NCBI GenBank assembly: GCA_963848175.1
Contig: CAWKCO010000009.1
Coordinates: 1 to 64,000 of the forward strand
Direction: 5' to 3'
DNA from: JAMZMI01 sp963848175
GTDB taxonomy: Bacteria > Bacteroidota > Bacteroidia > Cytophagales > Cyclobacteriaceae
Length of the DNA: 64,000 nucleotides
Shown here: piece after piece, positions 17,196-26,789 of the stretch
How positions within the stretch are numbered: position 1 is the first letter of the stretch
How the letters are laid out: the number at the start of each line of letters is the position of its first letter
Position numbers and translations under genes: made by a program
Notes under the pieces: model-generated
Database searches by the model: none
The model's input: the letters and a program-made list of their open reading frames with translations, nothing else
What the model was told of the DNA's origin: nothing

Positions 17196-19307
17196 CTATA
17201 ATGAGATTCTCATCCCCATAGTGAGCATGGCACTGACTGGATCAGCAAAAGCAAACTGTCGTCTGTCATTTCCTGACAAATTATGCACAGTCAAGTAAAT
17301 TTTACTCTTCGGAGCAAAACGATAAGATACCGATGCATTTAATAACAACTGAGCTTCAATATTATCTGTGTAAGGGGTTTTATATCTAAATTCCTGACTG
17401 GTAAAGAAATAAGGAGTCAAGTTAATGTTCCATTTTTGAGCCAACGTGGCATTGATATAAATCCCACCATACACGGATGGTGTCCACTTATTGGAAGTAT
17501 TGACTAGTGAATCCTTCGTATTATCCCCACTATACTCATCAAGGTTTTCTAAATCCGTCTTTTGAAAACTCACGTAAGGGCTAATTTCAATATTGCGATT
17601 CACGAAATACTTGATTTTCATGGTTGCTCCCATTTGCTTTGCCGTGAGATCCAAATTGCCCACAGAAGAATAGGATGCATACTTCGGCGCAAAAACAGTA
17701 CTATCCACCGCCATAGAAGTGAAGTTTGTGGCTTCTGACATATAGAATTCAGCATCAAGTTGCATACCTTCTGATAGTTTGGCTCTATATCCAAGTTCAT
17801 AAAGATTCATGGTCATGAGCTTAAGGTCGGTATTTCCATAGAAATTAAATGTGCCTGCAAAAGCACTATAATTGATGTAAGAGTCCACAATGTTGGCACC
17901 TCTATTGGCTTTAGAGGTAAGCAACCTGATCACGTGATTTTTTCCTGCATAGAGGTTTAATCCAACCTGATAGGACAAGTAAATATCATCTGGGTTATTA
18001 TACTTTTCTGCTCTAACTGCACCTATGAACCGGAGCATGGAAACTGGTCTAAAATCTGCTCGGATGAAAGCACTCTTCGTATTCAATTCTTTTCTCCCAC
18101 CCACAAAACCATTTCCATACAACTGCTGGCTTTTTTTATCATCGAAAGCAACACTACGGTACATGAGTCCAGATCTCAGAGAGAGCTTTTCGTTAAACAA
18201 ACCAAACTCATATTCTATGTTGGTGTTGATATTTTCATAATCAAGTTTCCATCCAGATACTCCTAAAGTGTTTTGCTCACCAGTCAAATAATTAGATTGA
18301 AAATCAAGGCCAAATACTTTTGCTCTTACATCCACATAGCTACTACGAGAGTTTTCGGTGGTAAGAGGTGTGTTTTGATTGTCCACATAAACCTTCTGTA
18401 CCTGAGACTCTTGGTGACCAATAGCCAGATCTACATTTACCTCTTCAGCAAATTGATAGCTCGTCACTAGATTCACACCATATTTATTCTGTGCCAAATC
18501 TCTATCTGGATAACGCTGAGCCGCAGATTGGGCACTGAATGCATAAGCATCTCTAGCTACGGATCTTACAGAATCTGGAGACACCACATATCCTGCCTTC
18601 TTGTAATCCCAATAATCAGAAGTATACCTATCCCTATTTTGAAAATTGGAAGAAAGTCTTAAGCTGAAATCATTCTTCTTAAAACTACTGTTAGTATTCA
18701 GTACCTGAGTCTTGAATTGACCCATTTGAGCATTCACAGTTGAGTGAAGGCCGTCATCATTAACTTTTTTCGTGATAATATTGATCACGCCAGATACGGC
18801 ATTTGGTCCATAAAGAGCAGAGGATGGTCCTCTCACTACTTCTATTCGCTGCACATCTTCTATATCAACGGGCAAAGACTCCCAGTAAGTACCTCCCTGA
18901 AAATCTCTGAACACGATTCTATTATCAATCATAACCAACGTGGAAACATTGGTGGTTCCTGCTAATTCGGCTTTGGCAGGCAAATAATCCATCCCTCTTA
19001 GATGAATATCGTAGTTGCCATTCGTTTGCTCACGCACGATAACTCCCGGAATCAATCGAAGTGCTTCCATAATACTCGAAGCTCCAGAGTTTAGTATTTC
19101 TTCCTGAGTAAGTACAGATGATGACAGTGGTGATTCAAAACTACTCTCCGATTTTTTAGAAGCGGAAACAATGTCGACATTCATCAACTCTTCTAGCGTC
19201 ATTCCTAAAAGATCTTCAAAGCTCTCCTGAGCTAGGTCTTGTGCGGATGTAGATTGCCATTGTAGGCACAGCAAAAGCACAGTGATGGGGTAAAAAATTT
19301 TATTCAT
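17196..19307 (-). CDS. TonB-dependent outer-membrane receptor
   Basis: 703 residues. A signal peptide ends near QSTSAQ, then a plug domain (about 50-175) has EEILNSGASSIMEALRLIPGV and VEVVRGPSSALYGPNAVSGV. A beta-barrel of roughly 500 residues follows and ends MGMRISL. It lacks the N-terminal carboxypeptidase-like domain of SusC-type proteins and resembles metal, cobalamin or siderophore receptors. The ligand cannot be told, and no partner uptake genes are next to it. It ends at the shared terminator. Confidence 0.9.
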   Translation of the reverse strand: MNKIFYPITVLLLCLQWQSTSAQDLAQESFEDLLGMTLEELMNVDIVSASKKSESSFESPLSSSVLTQEEILNSGASSIMEALRLIPGVIVREQTNGNYDIHLRGMDYLPAKAELAGTTNVSTLVMIDNRIVFRDFQGGTYWESLPVDIEDVQRIEVVRGPSSALYGPNAVSGVINIITKKVNDDGLHSTVNAQMGQFKTQVLNTNSSFKKNDFSLRLSSNFQNRDRYTSDYWDYKKAGYVVSPDSVRSVARDAYAFSAQSAAQRYPDRDLAQNKYGVNLVTSYQFAEEVNVDLAIGHQESQVQKVYVDNQNTPLTTENSRSSYVDVRAKVFGLDFQSNYLTGEQNTLGVSGWKLDYENINTNIEYEFGLFNEKLSLRSGLMYRSVAFDDKKSQQLYGNGFVGGRKELNTKSAFIRADFRPVSMLRFIGAVRAEKYNNPDDIYLSYQVGLNLYAGKNHVIRLLTSKANRGANIVDSYINYSAFAGTFNFYGNTDLKLMTMNLYELGYRAKLSEGMQLDAEFYMSEATNFTSMAVDSTVFAPKYASYSSVGNLDLTAKQMGATMKIKYFVNRNIEISPYVSFQKTDLENLDEYSGDNTKDSLVNTSNKWTPSVYGGIYINATLAQKWNINLTPYFFTSQEFRYKTPYTDNIEAQLLLNASVSYRFAPKSKIYLTVHNLSGNDRRQFAFADPVSAMLTMGMRISL

Positions 19308-19779
19308 GATAAACAGATATTTAGTTGGTAATTTTAGAAATCAGCAAAATTATTTTCTAAATAAAACAACATTCAAAAAACAATATTCTGCGAGTGCCAA
19401 ATCAAAAATCTTTAATTTGGTCGTGAAAGTATGGGAATTATCACAGGAGAAAAAATCGGAAAAGAAAAATTTGAGGGTGAATGAGGCTAGAGTTTGGGTC
19501 AGCAAGAAGCTTTGTAGCTTGAAGGTCTGTCGGCCATACCAATTACCTTTTTTCTTTCTTCAGATATGAAACCTGCTAATTTCAGAGCAAAATTAAACGT
19601 TGCAGAAAACTCGTTTTTGGTCAAAAAAACCAACACGCCAATACAAAATCAGAAGAAATTCGAATATATGGGCAGGATATAAAAGAGTACAAATCGCTAG
19701 CCTATTATTGTACGCCCTTCAAAAACCATGTCGCATAGCAAACATCAGAAAATAACAGCCTCAACTCGCCTCAAACCTT
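19308..19779. other. Intergenic, no gene seen
   Basis: A 472-bp AT-rich stretch between the TonB receptor start and the uvrB stop. I checked it for a cobalamin-type or other riboswitch upstream of the receptor and see no convincing conserved box. No frame in it looks coding. Confidence 0.6.
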
Positions 19780-21802
19780 CTACTTCTCTCCAAGCATCTT
19801 CTGCACCTCTAGCATTTCATCTCTAAGTCTGGCAGCTTCCATGAAATCCAGGTCTTTAGCTGCCTGCTCCATTCTGCGGCGAGTTTCCTTCTCCAGTTTG
19901 ATCAGTTGGTCTTTGCTCATATAAGCCACCACAGGATCAGCGGCCAGACTCGTTTGCGTTTCGTCGGCATAGTATTTCTTGCCGCCTTTTTTCTTATCAG
20001 CCACGCTCGTCTGGCCAAGTACAGCCTCACGGTTTTTAATGATTGTGGTTGGAGTTATCCCATGCTCTTCATTGTAGGCTTGCTGTATCGCTCGTCTTCG
20101 GCTCGTCTCGTCTATCGCTTTTTGCATAGAATCCGTCACCTTGTCGGCATACATGATCACACGGCCATTGCTGTTTCTCGCTGCACGACCTATAGTCTGC
20201 ACGAGAGATCGCTCGTTTCTTAAGAAACCCTTCCTTGTCCGCATCCAAAATAGTTACTAGCGACACTTCGGGCAAATCCAGACCTTCACGCAAGAGATTC
20301 ACTCCTACGAGCACATCAAAAACTCCCAACCTCAACTCTCGAAGAATTTCTACCCTATCCAGCGTATCTACCTCTGAGTGAATGTATCGTGTTTTCACGC
20401 CCGCATCGGTTAGATATTTGGTCAGCTCCTCGGCCATACGCTTGGTCAGCGTGGTGATGAGTACTCGCTCACTTTTCTCTACTCTAATCTGAATCTCTTC
20501 CATCAAGTCATCTATCTGGTTATGACTAGGGCGGACGTCTATAATCGGATCTAAAAGCCCCGTAGGACGAATCAGCTGTTCCACGATCACGCCTTCAGAC
20601 TTTCGCAACTCATACTCGGCAGGTGTAGCACTCACAAACACCACCTGATTGATCATCTCTTCAAACTCCGTGAACGTCAGCGGACGGTTGTCCAATGCCG
20701 ATGGCAATCGAAAACCATAATCCACTAAATTCACCTTCCTACTTCTATCTCCACCCCACATCGCCCTTACTTGGCTGGCCGTCACATGGCTCTCATCTAT
20801 CACCATCAGGTAGTCATCCGGAAAATAGTCCAACAAACAGAAAGGCCTGTCGCCAGGATTTCTTCTATCAAAATATCTTGAGTAGTTCTCCACGCCCGAG
20901 CAATACCCAATCTCTCGGATCATCTCCATGTCAAACTCCGTGCGCTCTTTGAGCCGCTTAGCTTCCATAAAGCGTTTTTCATCCTCAAAAAACTGCACCT
21001 GCGCTACCATGTCGTCCTGAATCTCTCTCAGAGCCACTTGCAATTGATCCTTGCCCGTGACAAAAAGATTGGCAGGAAAAATAGTCACGATACGCTCATC
21101 ACCGAGTTTTTCACCACTTACCGGATCTATCCTGTGAATCGCCTCCACCTCATCTCCCCAAAAAATAAATCGATAAGCAAAATCAGCATACGCAAGAAAA
21201 ATATCCACCGTATCACCTTTCACCCGAAAGGTCCCCCGCTTAAACTCCACCTCCGTGCGACTATACAAAATATCAACCAAGCTGAACAAAAACTGATTTC
21301 TAGGCACAGAATCTCCCTCTTGCACGCGCATCACATTCTTCCCAAACTCCACAGGATTACCAATACCATAAATACATGACACAGAAGCCACCACGATCAC
21401 ATCTCTACGTCCAGAAAGTAGCGAGGAAGTGGCACTCAAACGCAGTTTTTCTATTTCCTCATTGATAGAAAGATCTTTTTCGATGTATATGCCCGAAGTA
21501 GGCAAAAATGCCTCTGGTTGATAATAGTCGTAGTAGGATATAAAATATTCAACGGCATTATCAGGAAAAAAACTCTTAAACTCTCCATAGAGCTGAGCCG
21601 CAAGCGTCTTATTGTGACAAAGCACCAGCGTTGGCTTCTGTACCTGAGCAATCACATTAGCCATGGTAAAGGTTTTTCCCGAGCCCGTAACGCCGAGAAG
21701 CACCTGAGCTGGCTCGTTGTTCCCCAAGCCCTCCACCAGCTGATCGATTGCTTTGGGTTGATCACCCGTAGGCGTGTATTCCGATACCAATTTAAAATCC
21801 AT
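19780..21802 (-). CDS. uvrB: Excinuclease ABC subunit B (one frameshift)
   Basis: Read across one extra base near 20221 this is a 673-residue UvrB. Walker A LLGVTGSGKTF lies near residue 40, then the beta-hairpin (YYDYYQPEAFLP). DESHVT follows near residue 340, with helicase motifs V and VI (GVNLLREGLDLPEVSL, QTIGRAARN) after it and a C-terminal UVR domain (LIKLEKETRRRMEQAAKDLDF). It loads with UvrA in nucleotide excision repair. The frame slips exactly between KEGFL and RNERSL, inside a universally conserved motif, and the total length is 3n+1, so a sequence error is much likelier than inactivation of this core gene. Confidence 0.93.
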
Positions 21803-21872
21803 CTGTCGCTTTTCTAGCTATTCGTATTCAACCAAACCACTCATTCAAACTTCAAAACCTGTACTGTTTTTT

Positions 21873-21978
21873 GGGCGTTCTGGTTCACAAGCGGGCCTAC
21901 CTACCGCAGGCAGGCTATCCGCTACCATCTTTTGGTTCGTTCCTCACCAAAAGGATGTCCACTTCTATCCCTGACGCG
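21873..21978. repeat. Intergenic repeat-like element with hairpins
   Basis: A GC-richer block in the gap between uvrB and aroE. It contains the hairpin CTTTTGGT/ACCAAAAG (21929-21953, 8-bp perfect stem) and CAGGCAGG next to an imperfect complement at CCTACC. Its words (GCTATCCGCTACC, CTATCCCTGACGCG) resemble interspersed intergenic repeats I recall from Bacteroidota genomes. Only one copy is in this window, so repetition is inferred. Confidence 0.45.
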
Positions 21979-22008
21979 AAGCACTTGGTAGCAGCACATT
22001 GATAACCA

Positions 22009-22752
22009 TTAGCTATTCCAGATTTCCCAAGATTTTTCAGCCTGCAAGTGCAACATGTCCAATCCATTTTTGGTTGCAGCCCCACGACTTTTTCCTTCAG
22101 CCAAAAATTTTGATACTTCAGGATTATATACCAAATCATATAGAAATTGCCCTGCATGCAATTGCTCATAAGGAAGCTCTGGCGCATTTTCCACTTTTGG
22201 GTAAGTACCCAATGGTGTGCAGTTGATCAATAAATCAACATCGCGAACAATCTCTGAATGAGACATCAAATAAGCATAGGTATGATCAGCTTTATCTTTA
22301 GATCTCGACACGGTTTTATAAGTGATGCCCATATCTTCCAACGCTACTTTGATCGCTTTAGACGCTCCTCCAGTCCCCAAAATCAAAGCTGTTTTTACTT
22401 GGTGAGATTCGCCGATCATAAGCTTGAGTGACTCCATAAAACCATGATAATCGCTATTGTAGCCTACGAGTTCTTCCCCAACCCTCTTTATCACATTAAC
22501 TGCACCTACTCGCTCTGCACTCCTGTCCAATCGTGCTAAAAACGGCAGTACATTTTGTTTGTGAGGCACAGTCACATTCACCCCCACGAGCTCAGCATCT
22601 TCCCATAAAGCTGGAAAATCATCAGTCACCTCCTCCATCTCAAAAAGATCATACTGATGATCCCCGAGATCAAGGTCGCTAAATTTTTGTGTGAAATATT
22701 TTTTAGAAAACGAATGGCCAAGTGGATAGCCGATAAGCCCAAACTTCCTCAT
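22009..22752 (-). CDS. aroE: Shikimate dehydrogenase
   Basis: 247 residues. The substrate-binding GHSFS (residues 12-16) and catalytic NVTVPHKQ (Lys65) are intact. The NADP site has the glycine-rich ALILGTGGASKA near residue 125, and the C-terminal KNGLDMLHLQAEKSW includes a conserved Gln. It reduces 3-dehydroshikimate. There are 56 nt between it and the downstream-facing DUF368 gene on the same strand. Confidence 0.93.
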   Translation of the reverse strand: MRKFGLIGYPLGHSFSKKYFTQKFSDLDLGDHQYDLFEMEEVTDDFPALWEDAELVGVNVTVPHKQNVLPFLARLDRSAERVGAVNVIKRVGEELVGYNSDYHGFMESLKLMIGESHQVKTALILGTGGASKAIKVALEDMGITYKTVSRSKDKADHTYAYLMSHSEIVRDVDLLINCTPLGTYPKVENAPELPYEQLHAGQFLYDLVYNPEVSKFLAEGKSRGAATKNGLDMLHLQAEKSWEIWNS

Positions 22753-22808
22753 TAAGAATCCTCTTTATTTGAAGGATCAAAAATAGGGGATGTGAGCAAT
22801 ATTGTGGG

Positions 22809-23714
22809 TTAGTTCTCTGACTTATTACCAGAAGCAAATCGCTCCATTAGCCAAACAAGGAAGAAGCCTACTACAGCAAGGCCTAAAGCAATAAAAAACG
22901 GCGGATCTACATCTGGCAAAAACCATCTGTATCCTGTAGCTTTTTCCTTTCCTGTCTCAAGGGTCATGTAAAGCGTCACTTTCCACGGCCATATTATCGC
23001 CAAAGACCCAGCTACAAACCCCGTCAAAATACTGATAGTGAAGTCTCTAAAGTTCTTGAAGAGGTAAGACAATAATCTGGCAAATACCAAAAGTCCCACA
23101 ATACACCCGATGGCTATCGGCAAGAGAATGTCAAAATTAAAACTACTAATGGCTTGTAACACCAAAATGTAATTCCCCATCAATAGCAAAATGTAGGAGC
23201 CAGATAACCCTGGCAAAATCATACTACAGATGGCTACAGCCCCGCACAAAGTGAGGTACAAAAAAGAAGCATTTGGTTCTGCTGGAGGCAAGAGCGCGAT
23301 ACCTGCCGCAATCACCACGCCTAATATCAAAGCAAAAACGTTGGCAAAGTTATATTTAGAAATCTGTCTTCCCACACCCAAAATAGACGCGATGATCAGC
23401 CCAAAGAAAAAGGCTAGCGTATAGACCTCATAATATTCAAAAGCTAACTCAAAAACTTTGGCCAAACTCACTATGGAAATAGCCACACCAGAAAGGACGG
23501 AAGCTAGAAAAAGAATATCGGTCTTAGCCGCAAAAGCACTCCACTCACGAGCAAAAAGTAATTTGAGTGCTTCTAAATCAAAAGCCTTAAGGGCATTAAT
23601 TAAGCGCTCATATATACCCGTGATAAAAGCAATAGTACCTCCTGAAACACCAGGAATCACATTAGCAGCTCCCATAGCGAGCCCCTTCAGCACCAGACCG
23701 ATTGTTTGATTCAT
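22809..23714 (-). CDS. DUF368 membrane protein, PopT-type undecaprenyl phosphate translocase
   Basis: 301 residues with about eight or nine membrane segments and the family motif GAANVIPGVSGGTIAFITGIYE (residues 16-37; the GVSGGT core is diagnostic), repeated in weaker form as ILPGLSGSYILLLMG. DUF368 proteins of the PopT type have been shown in other bacteria to recycle undecaprenyl phosphate across the membrane. That role here is inferred from family. Its ATG abuts the stop of the phosphosulfolactate synthase gene with no gap. Confidence 0.88.
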   Translation of the reverse strand: MNQTIGLVLKGLAMGAANVIPGVSGGTIAFITGIYERLINALKAFDLEALKLLFAREWSAFAAKTDILFLASVLSGVAISIVSLAKVFELAFEYYEVYTLAFFFGLIIASILGVGRQISKYNFANVFALILGVVIAAGIALLPPAEPNASFLYLTLCGAVAICSMILPGLSGSYILLLMGNYILVLQAISSFNFDILLPIAIGCIVGLLVFARLLSYLFKNFRDFTISILTGFVAGSLAIIWPWKVTLYMTLETGKEKATGYRWFLPDVDPPFFIALGLAVVGFFLVWLMERFASGNKSEN

Positions 23715-24476
23715 TTATTGTGGCAAGAAATGATCGAAAGTATCTCCTCTTAACCCTAAACGGATGGTTTCAAGTGGGATCACTTCATTTGGAGCAATAT
23801 TTCCCAAGTTCACATTCGCACCGATCAACTTGATAAACCAAACTTGTTGTGCCTTTTGTGGAGCTTCCCAAAGTATTTTTTCCTCAGGGATTTTGGTGAG
23901 AATTTCTTCTACAAGCCCCTGTCTTACTTCCCCAGAATCACGGAACAAACCTACATTTCCTCCTTCACGCGCCTCTCCTATCACTTTCCATGCGCCCGCT
24001 TCTAGTTCGGTTTGCATCTGCTCGATCCACTTGTATGGCGGTATTATTTTAGCAGCATCCTTAGAACCTACTTCACTCAAGACAGTAACTTGCTTGGCTA
24101 GTGTACTGATGTAATCGCACTTATCATCATGATTCATCTCTAATGATCCATCAGATACTTCGGCATATTCCAGATCGTACTCATCCAATACTTTTCGGTA
24201 GTCTTCAAACTGTCCTCTCACAACAAACGCCTCGAATAACGTTCCTCCCAAATAGCATGGAATCCCTGCTGATTTAAATAACGCCAATTTCTCTTTTAGC
24301 TTAGAGGTAACAAAAGAGGTGGCCCATCCCAACTTCACTATATCTATATAGTCGCCACACGAGTCGATCATGTCTTCCACTTCCCTCAGGCTCAAGCCTT
24401 TGTCCATGACCATTGTAAATCCCTTAGTTCTTGGTTTCGATGTTCTCTCAGGGATGTGATTAAGATGATAATTCAT
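23715..24476 (-). CDS. Phosphosulfolactate synthase (ComA family)
   Basis: 253 residues with the TIM-barrel pattern of ComA: KPRTKGFTMVMDKGLSL, YIDIVKLGWATSFV, CYLGGTLFEAFV, EVSDGSLEM, and VIGEAREGGNVGL near residue 165. The enzyme adds sulfite to phosphoenolpyruvate to make phosphosulfolactate. No methanogen coenzyme M pathway is expected here. In sulfonolipid-making Bacteroidota it could feed a sulfonate such as cysteate, but that is inference. It is the first of an abutting pair with the DUF368 gene. Confidence 0.9.
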   Translation of the reverse strand: MNYHLNHIPERTSKPRTKGFTMVMDKGLSLREVEDMIDSCGDYIDIVKLGWATSFVTSKLKEKLALFKSAGIPCYLGGTLFEAFVVRGQFEDYRKVLDEYDLEYAEVSDGSLEMNHDDKCDYISTLAKQVTVLSEVGSKDAAKIIPPYKWIEQMQTELEAGAWKVIGEAREGGNVGLFRDSGEVRQGLVEEILTKIPEEKILWEAPQKAQQVWFIKLIGANVNLGNIAPNEVIPLETIRLGLRGDTFDHFLPQ

Positions 24477-24539
24477 ACGATATAAGTGCCTTTTGAAACA
24501 AGGCTCAAAAATTAAAAATTCTGGTTAAAATACGCGCGA

Positions 24540-25943
24540 TTACAAGTTGTTTTTTCGGTATTGCTCCACAATCTTATAAAGCGCCTTTTGCGTCTGCAAT
24601 TTGGGGAAAAAATCGAAGAGTGCCTTATGTCCATCGAAATCTAATAACAAACCTGTCTCTAAACGATTGATTGCCATCTTATACCGACCTCCTTCTATAA
24701 GGTAAACCACACTTCTGTAGTATAATTCCGCAGAATCGGGGCATTCTGCCAATCCTTCCTCAATAATATCTTGCGCTTTTTCAAAATCGCCCTGCTCGTA
24801 ATACAAATGCGCCCAGTCCATCCACACATCTACATTGTCTGGATCCATTTCTGAAGCCTCTGCATAAGCCTCCATGGCCGACACCACATTTCCTACTCGA
24901 TACTCTGAGTCAGCAACAGCTTTCCAATAAATGCCGTTTTCCACATCGATCTTCAGAGCCTTTTGGAAAAAATGAATGGCTTCATACCACTTATCCTGAA
25001 GAGAAAGACATACACCCAAACCATACCAAGCTTCGTGATAAAGTTGATCTAATTTAGTTGCCTTTTGATAATACTTAGTCGCTCGATCAAAAACCAAAAG
25101 TTTTTCATAGGCCGCACCCAGATGGCAATAAATTTCTGCACTAGGCCCTTCCAGATCAAGAGTACGCAGATAGGAACTCAATGCTTTGTCGAATTGCTGG
25201 AGGCTCATGTGGGTGTTACCCATATTGAAATGAGCACTACTAAAATCATCATCTATAGCCACCGCAAACTCATAGGCATCTAATGCCTTCTCATAGTTTT
25301 CTAGCTTATTATAGACGATACCAAGGTTGTACCAAGCGTATTCTGAATATGGGTCTTGATCAATAAATTGTTTGTAGTAAGAAAGACTACTTTCCAACTC
25401 ACCGTTCACATCCAGACAGTATGCCAATTCGTAAAGGGCATTTTCATTCAATATGTTGTATTCGATGGCAAGTTTGTAATTCTCTGCCGCCATGTCAAAT
25501 TTACCCATCCCTTGATAGGCCAATCCGATGCTATAGTATATTTCATCCTTATCTTCCACGAAAGCTACTGATTGAGAGTAAAACTCAACAGCTGATTCAT
25601 ATTTACCAGTGAGGGAATAAATATTCCCCATTTGGATCATTATTTCGGGATCATTGGGATGAAAGTTCAGAGCACTTTCAAGCATTTCAAGGGCTTCTTC
25701 AGCCTCATCTTTCTTCAGCAAAACGTCCACCTTTTCCATGATCAATTCCAATGAAAAAGGATATTGTTTTAACGCCAGATCACAGGCCTTTAATGCGAGA
25801 TTATATTTCTCCAGATTTTGATAATAAGCAATCACTTGAAGGTAGTCGTCTTCATCAAAGAAAAACACTTCTTTGTTTTTCATGAACGCTTCGAACCTTC
25901 GGATCAACTCCTTCTCCTCTTTGCGCTTATACTCTTCGTGCAT
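24540..25943 (-). CDS. Cytoplasmic TPR-repeat protein
   Basis: 467 residues starting MHEEYKRKEEKEL and consisting almost entirely of about 12 tetratricopeptide repeats (for example YAWYNLGIVYNKLENYEKAL, AEIYCHLGAAYEKLLVFDRA). There is no signal peptide. The role is probably protein-protein scaffolding. The family is common in Bacteroidota as a stand-alone protein near aroE or comA; I cannot assign a partner. Confidence 0.85.
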   Translation of the reverse strand: MHEEYKRKEEKELIRRFEAFMKNKEVFFFDEDDYLQVIAYYQNLEKYNLALKACDLALKQYPFSLELIMEKVDVLLKKDEAEEALEMLESALNFHPNDPEIMIQMGNIYSLTGKYESAVEFYSQSVAFVEDKDEIYYSIGLAYQGMGKFDMAAENYKLAIEYNILNENALYELAYCLDVNGELESSLSYYKQFIDQDPYSEYAWYNLGIVYNKLENYEKALDAYEFAVAIDDDFSSAHFNMGNTHMSLQQFDKALSSYLRTLDLEGPSAEIYCHLGAAYEKLLVFDRATKYYQKATKLDQLYHEAWYGLGVCLSLQDKWYEAIHFFQKALKIDVENGIYWKAVADSEYRVGNVVSAMEAYAEASEMDPDNVDVWMDWAHLYYEQGDFEKAQDIIEEGLAECPDSAELYYRSVVYLIEGGRYKMAINRLETGLLLDFDGHKALFDFFPKLQTQKALYKIVEQYRKNNL

Positions 25944-26040
25944 AAAATACAGTTAAGGTAAGAACTAGGTTCTTATCAATTTAAATTATTTTTCCTCAAG
26001 GTGTTCCACTTCTTTTGACAAAAGTTTTCCACAGACCCTC

Positions 26041-26760
26041 TTATAACAAAGAATCGTTCAATAAATTCATCTTCCTATACTTAGATTTTAACACCTGTTT
26101 CACCACAGGCAATTGTTTAACTCGATGCAAATCTGAACCCAAAAAAGAAGCTTTTGATTCCTTTATGAGTGACAATGCCATTTTCTTCACATCATCACCA
26201 TATACTCCTAGCAAAGAAGGAATATTGATTTGAAATAGCACTCCACGACTGGAGATTTCTTCAAGCCAAGACATCTCATTTTCGAGATAAAGATAGCGCT
26301 CAGGGTGTGCTAATACGGGAATGTAACCTTTAGACTTTAGCTGAAACACTACTTCGTCAAAAATCAATGGTTTCGATAAAAAGGGTGTTTCAAAAAGGAC
26401 GTATTTCCCGCCAAAGGTCAAAATCCTTTCCCCTTTATTTAATGCTTCTAAAAATGAAACATCCATAAAGTACTCAGCTGCAAATTCCACTTGAATTTGT
26501 AGACCGCTTTTTTTTAGATAGGCTTGAAGTTCAATGAACTTTTCCTCAATCTGATCTGGTGTATTGGGATAAACTTCGGGATAAATATGGGGCGTAGTAA
26601 TGACTTTTTGATACCCTTGATTTTGTAGCTCCTTTAGAATCTCTAGAGACTCTTCAAAAGTCTTTACACCATCATCCAAGCCTGGCAAGAGGTGTGAGTG
26701 AATATCAACCTTTAATTTTAAAGTTTCTCGTGAAAATAACTTTGCCAGCATTGCCCTCAT
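26041..26760 (-). CDS. CpsB/CapC-type tyrosine-protein phosphatase (PHP fold)
   Basis: 239 residues from the ATG at 26760 (a TTG at 26772 is possible). The metal-binding DIHSHLLPGLDDG opens the PHP domain; later ITTPHIYPEVY, LAHPERY and FLGSDLHR supply further His and Asp ligands. Such Mn-dependent phosphatases dephosphorylate the Wzc-type tyrosine kinase encoded just upstream. It is the last gene of the exopolysaccharide operon, about 30 nt after the kinase stop. Confidence 0.9.
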   Translation of the reverse strand: MRAMLAKLFSRETLKLKVDIHSHLLPGLDDGVKTFEESLEILKELQNQGYQKVITTPHIYPEVYPNTPDQIEEKFIELQAYLKKSGLQIQVEFAAEYFMDVSFLEALNKGERILTFGGKYVLFETPFLSKPLIFDEVVFQLKSKGYIPVLAHPERYLYLENEMSWLEEISSRGVLFQINIPSLLGVYGDDVKKMALSLIKESKASFLGSDLHRVKQLPVVKQVLKSKYRKMNLLNDSLL

Positions 26761-26789
26761 TAACGAAAGCAAAGGTACGAGGTTTTAGG

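Noticed and set aside
19308..19779. Possible riboswitch upstream of the TonB receptor
   Set aside because: No conserved B12-box-like or other riboswitch core that I can recognise, and no matching hairpin pair.
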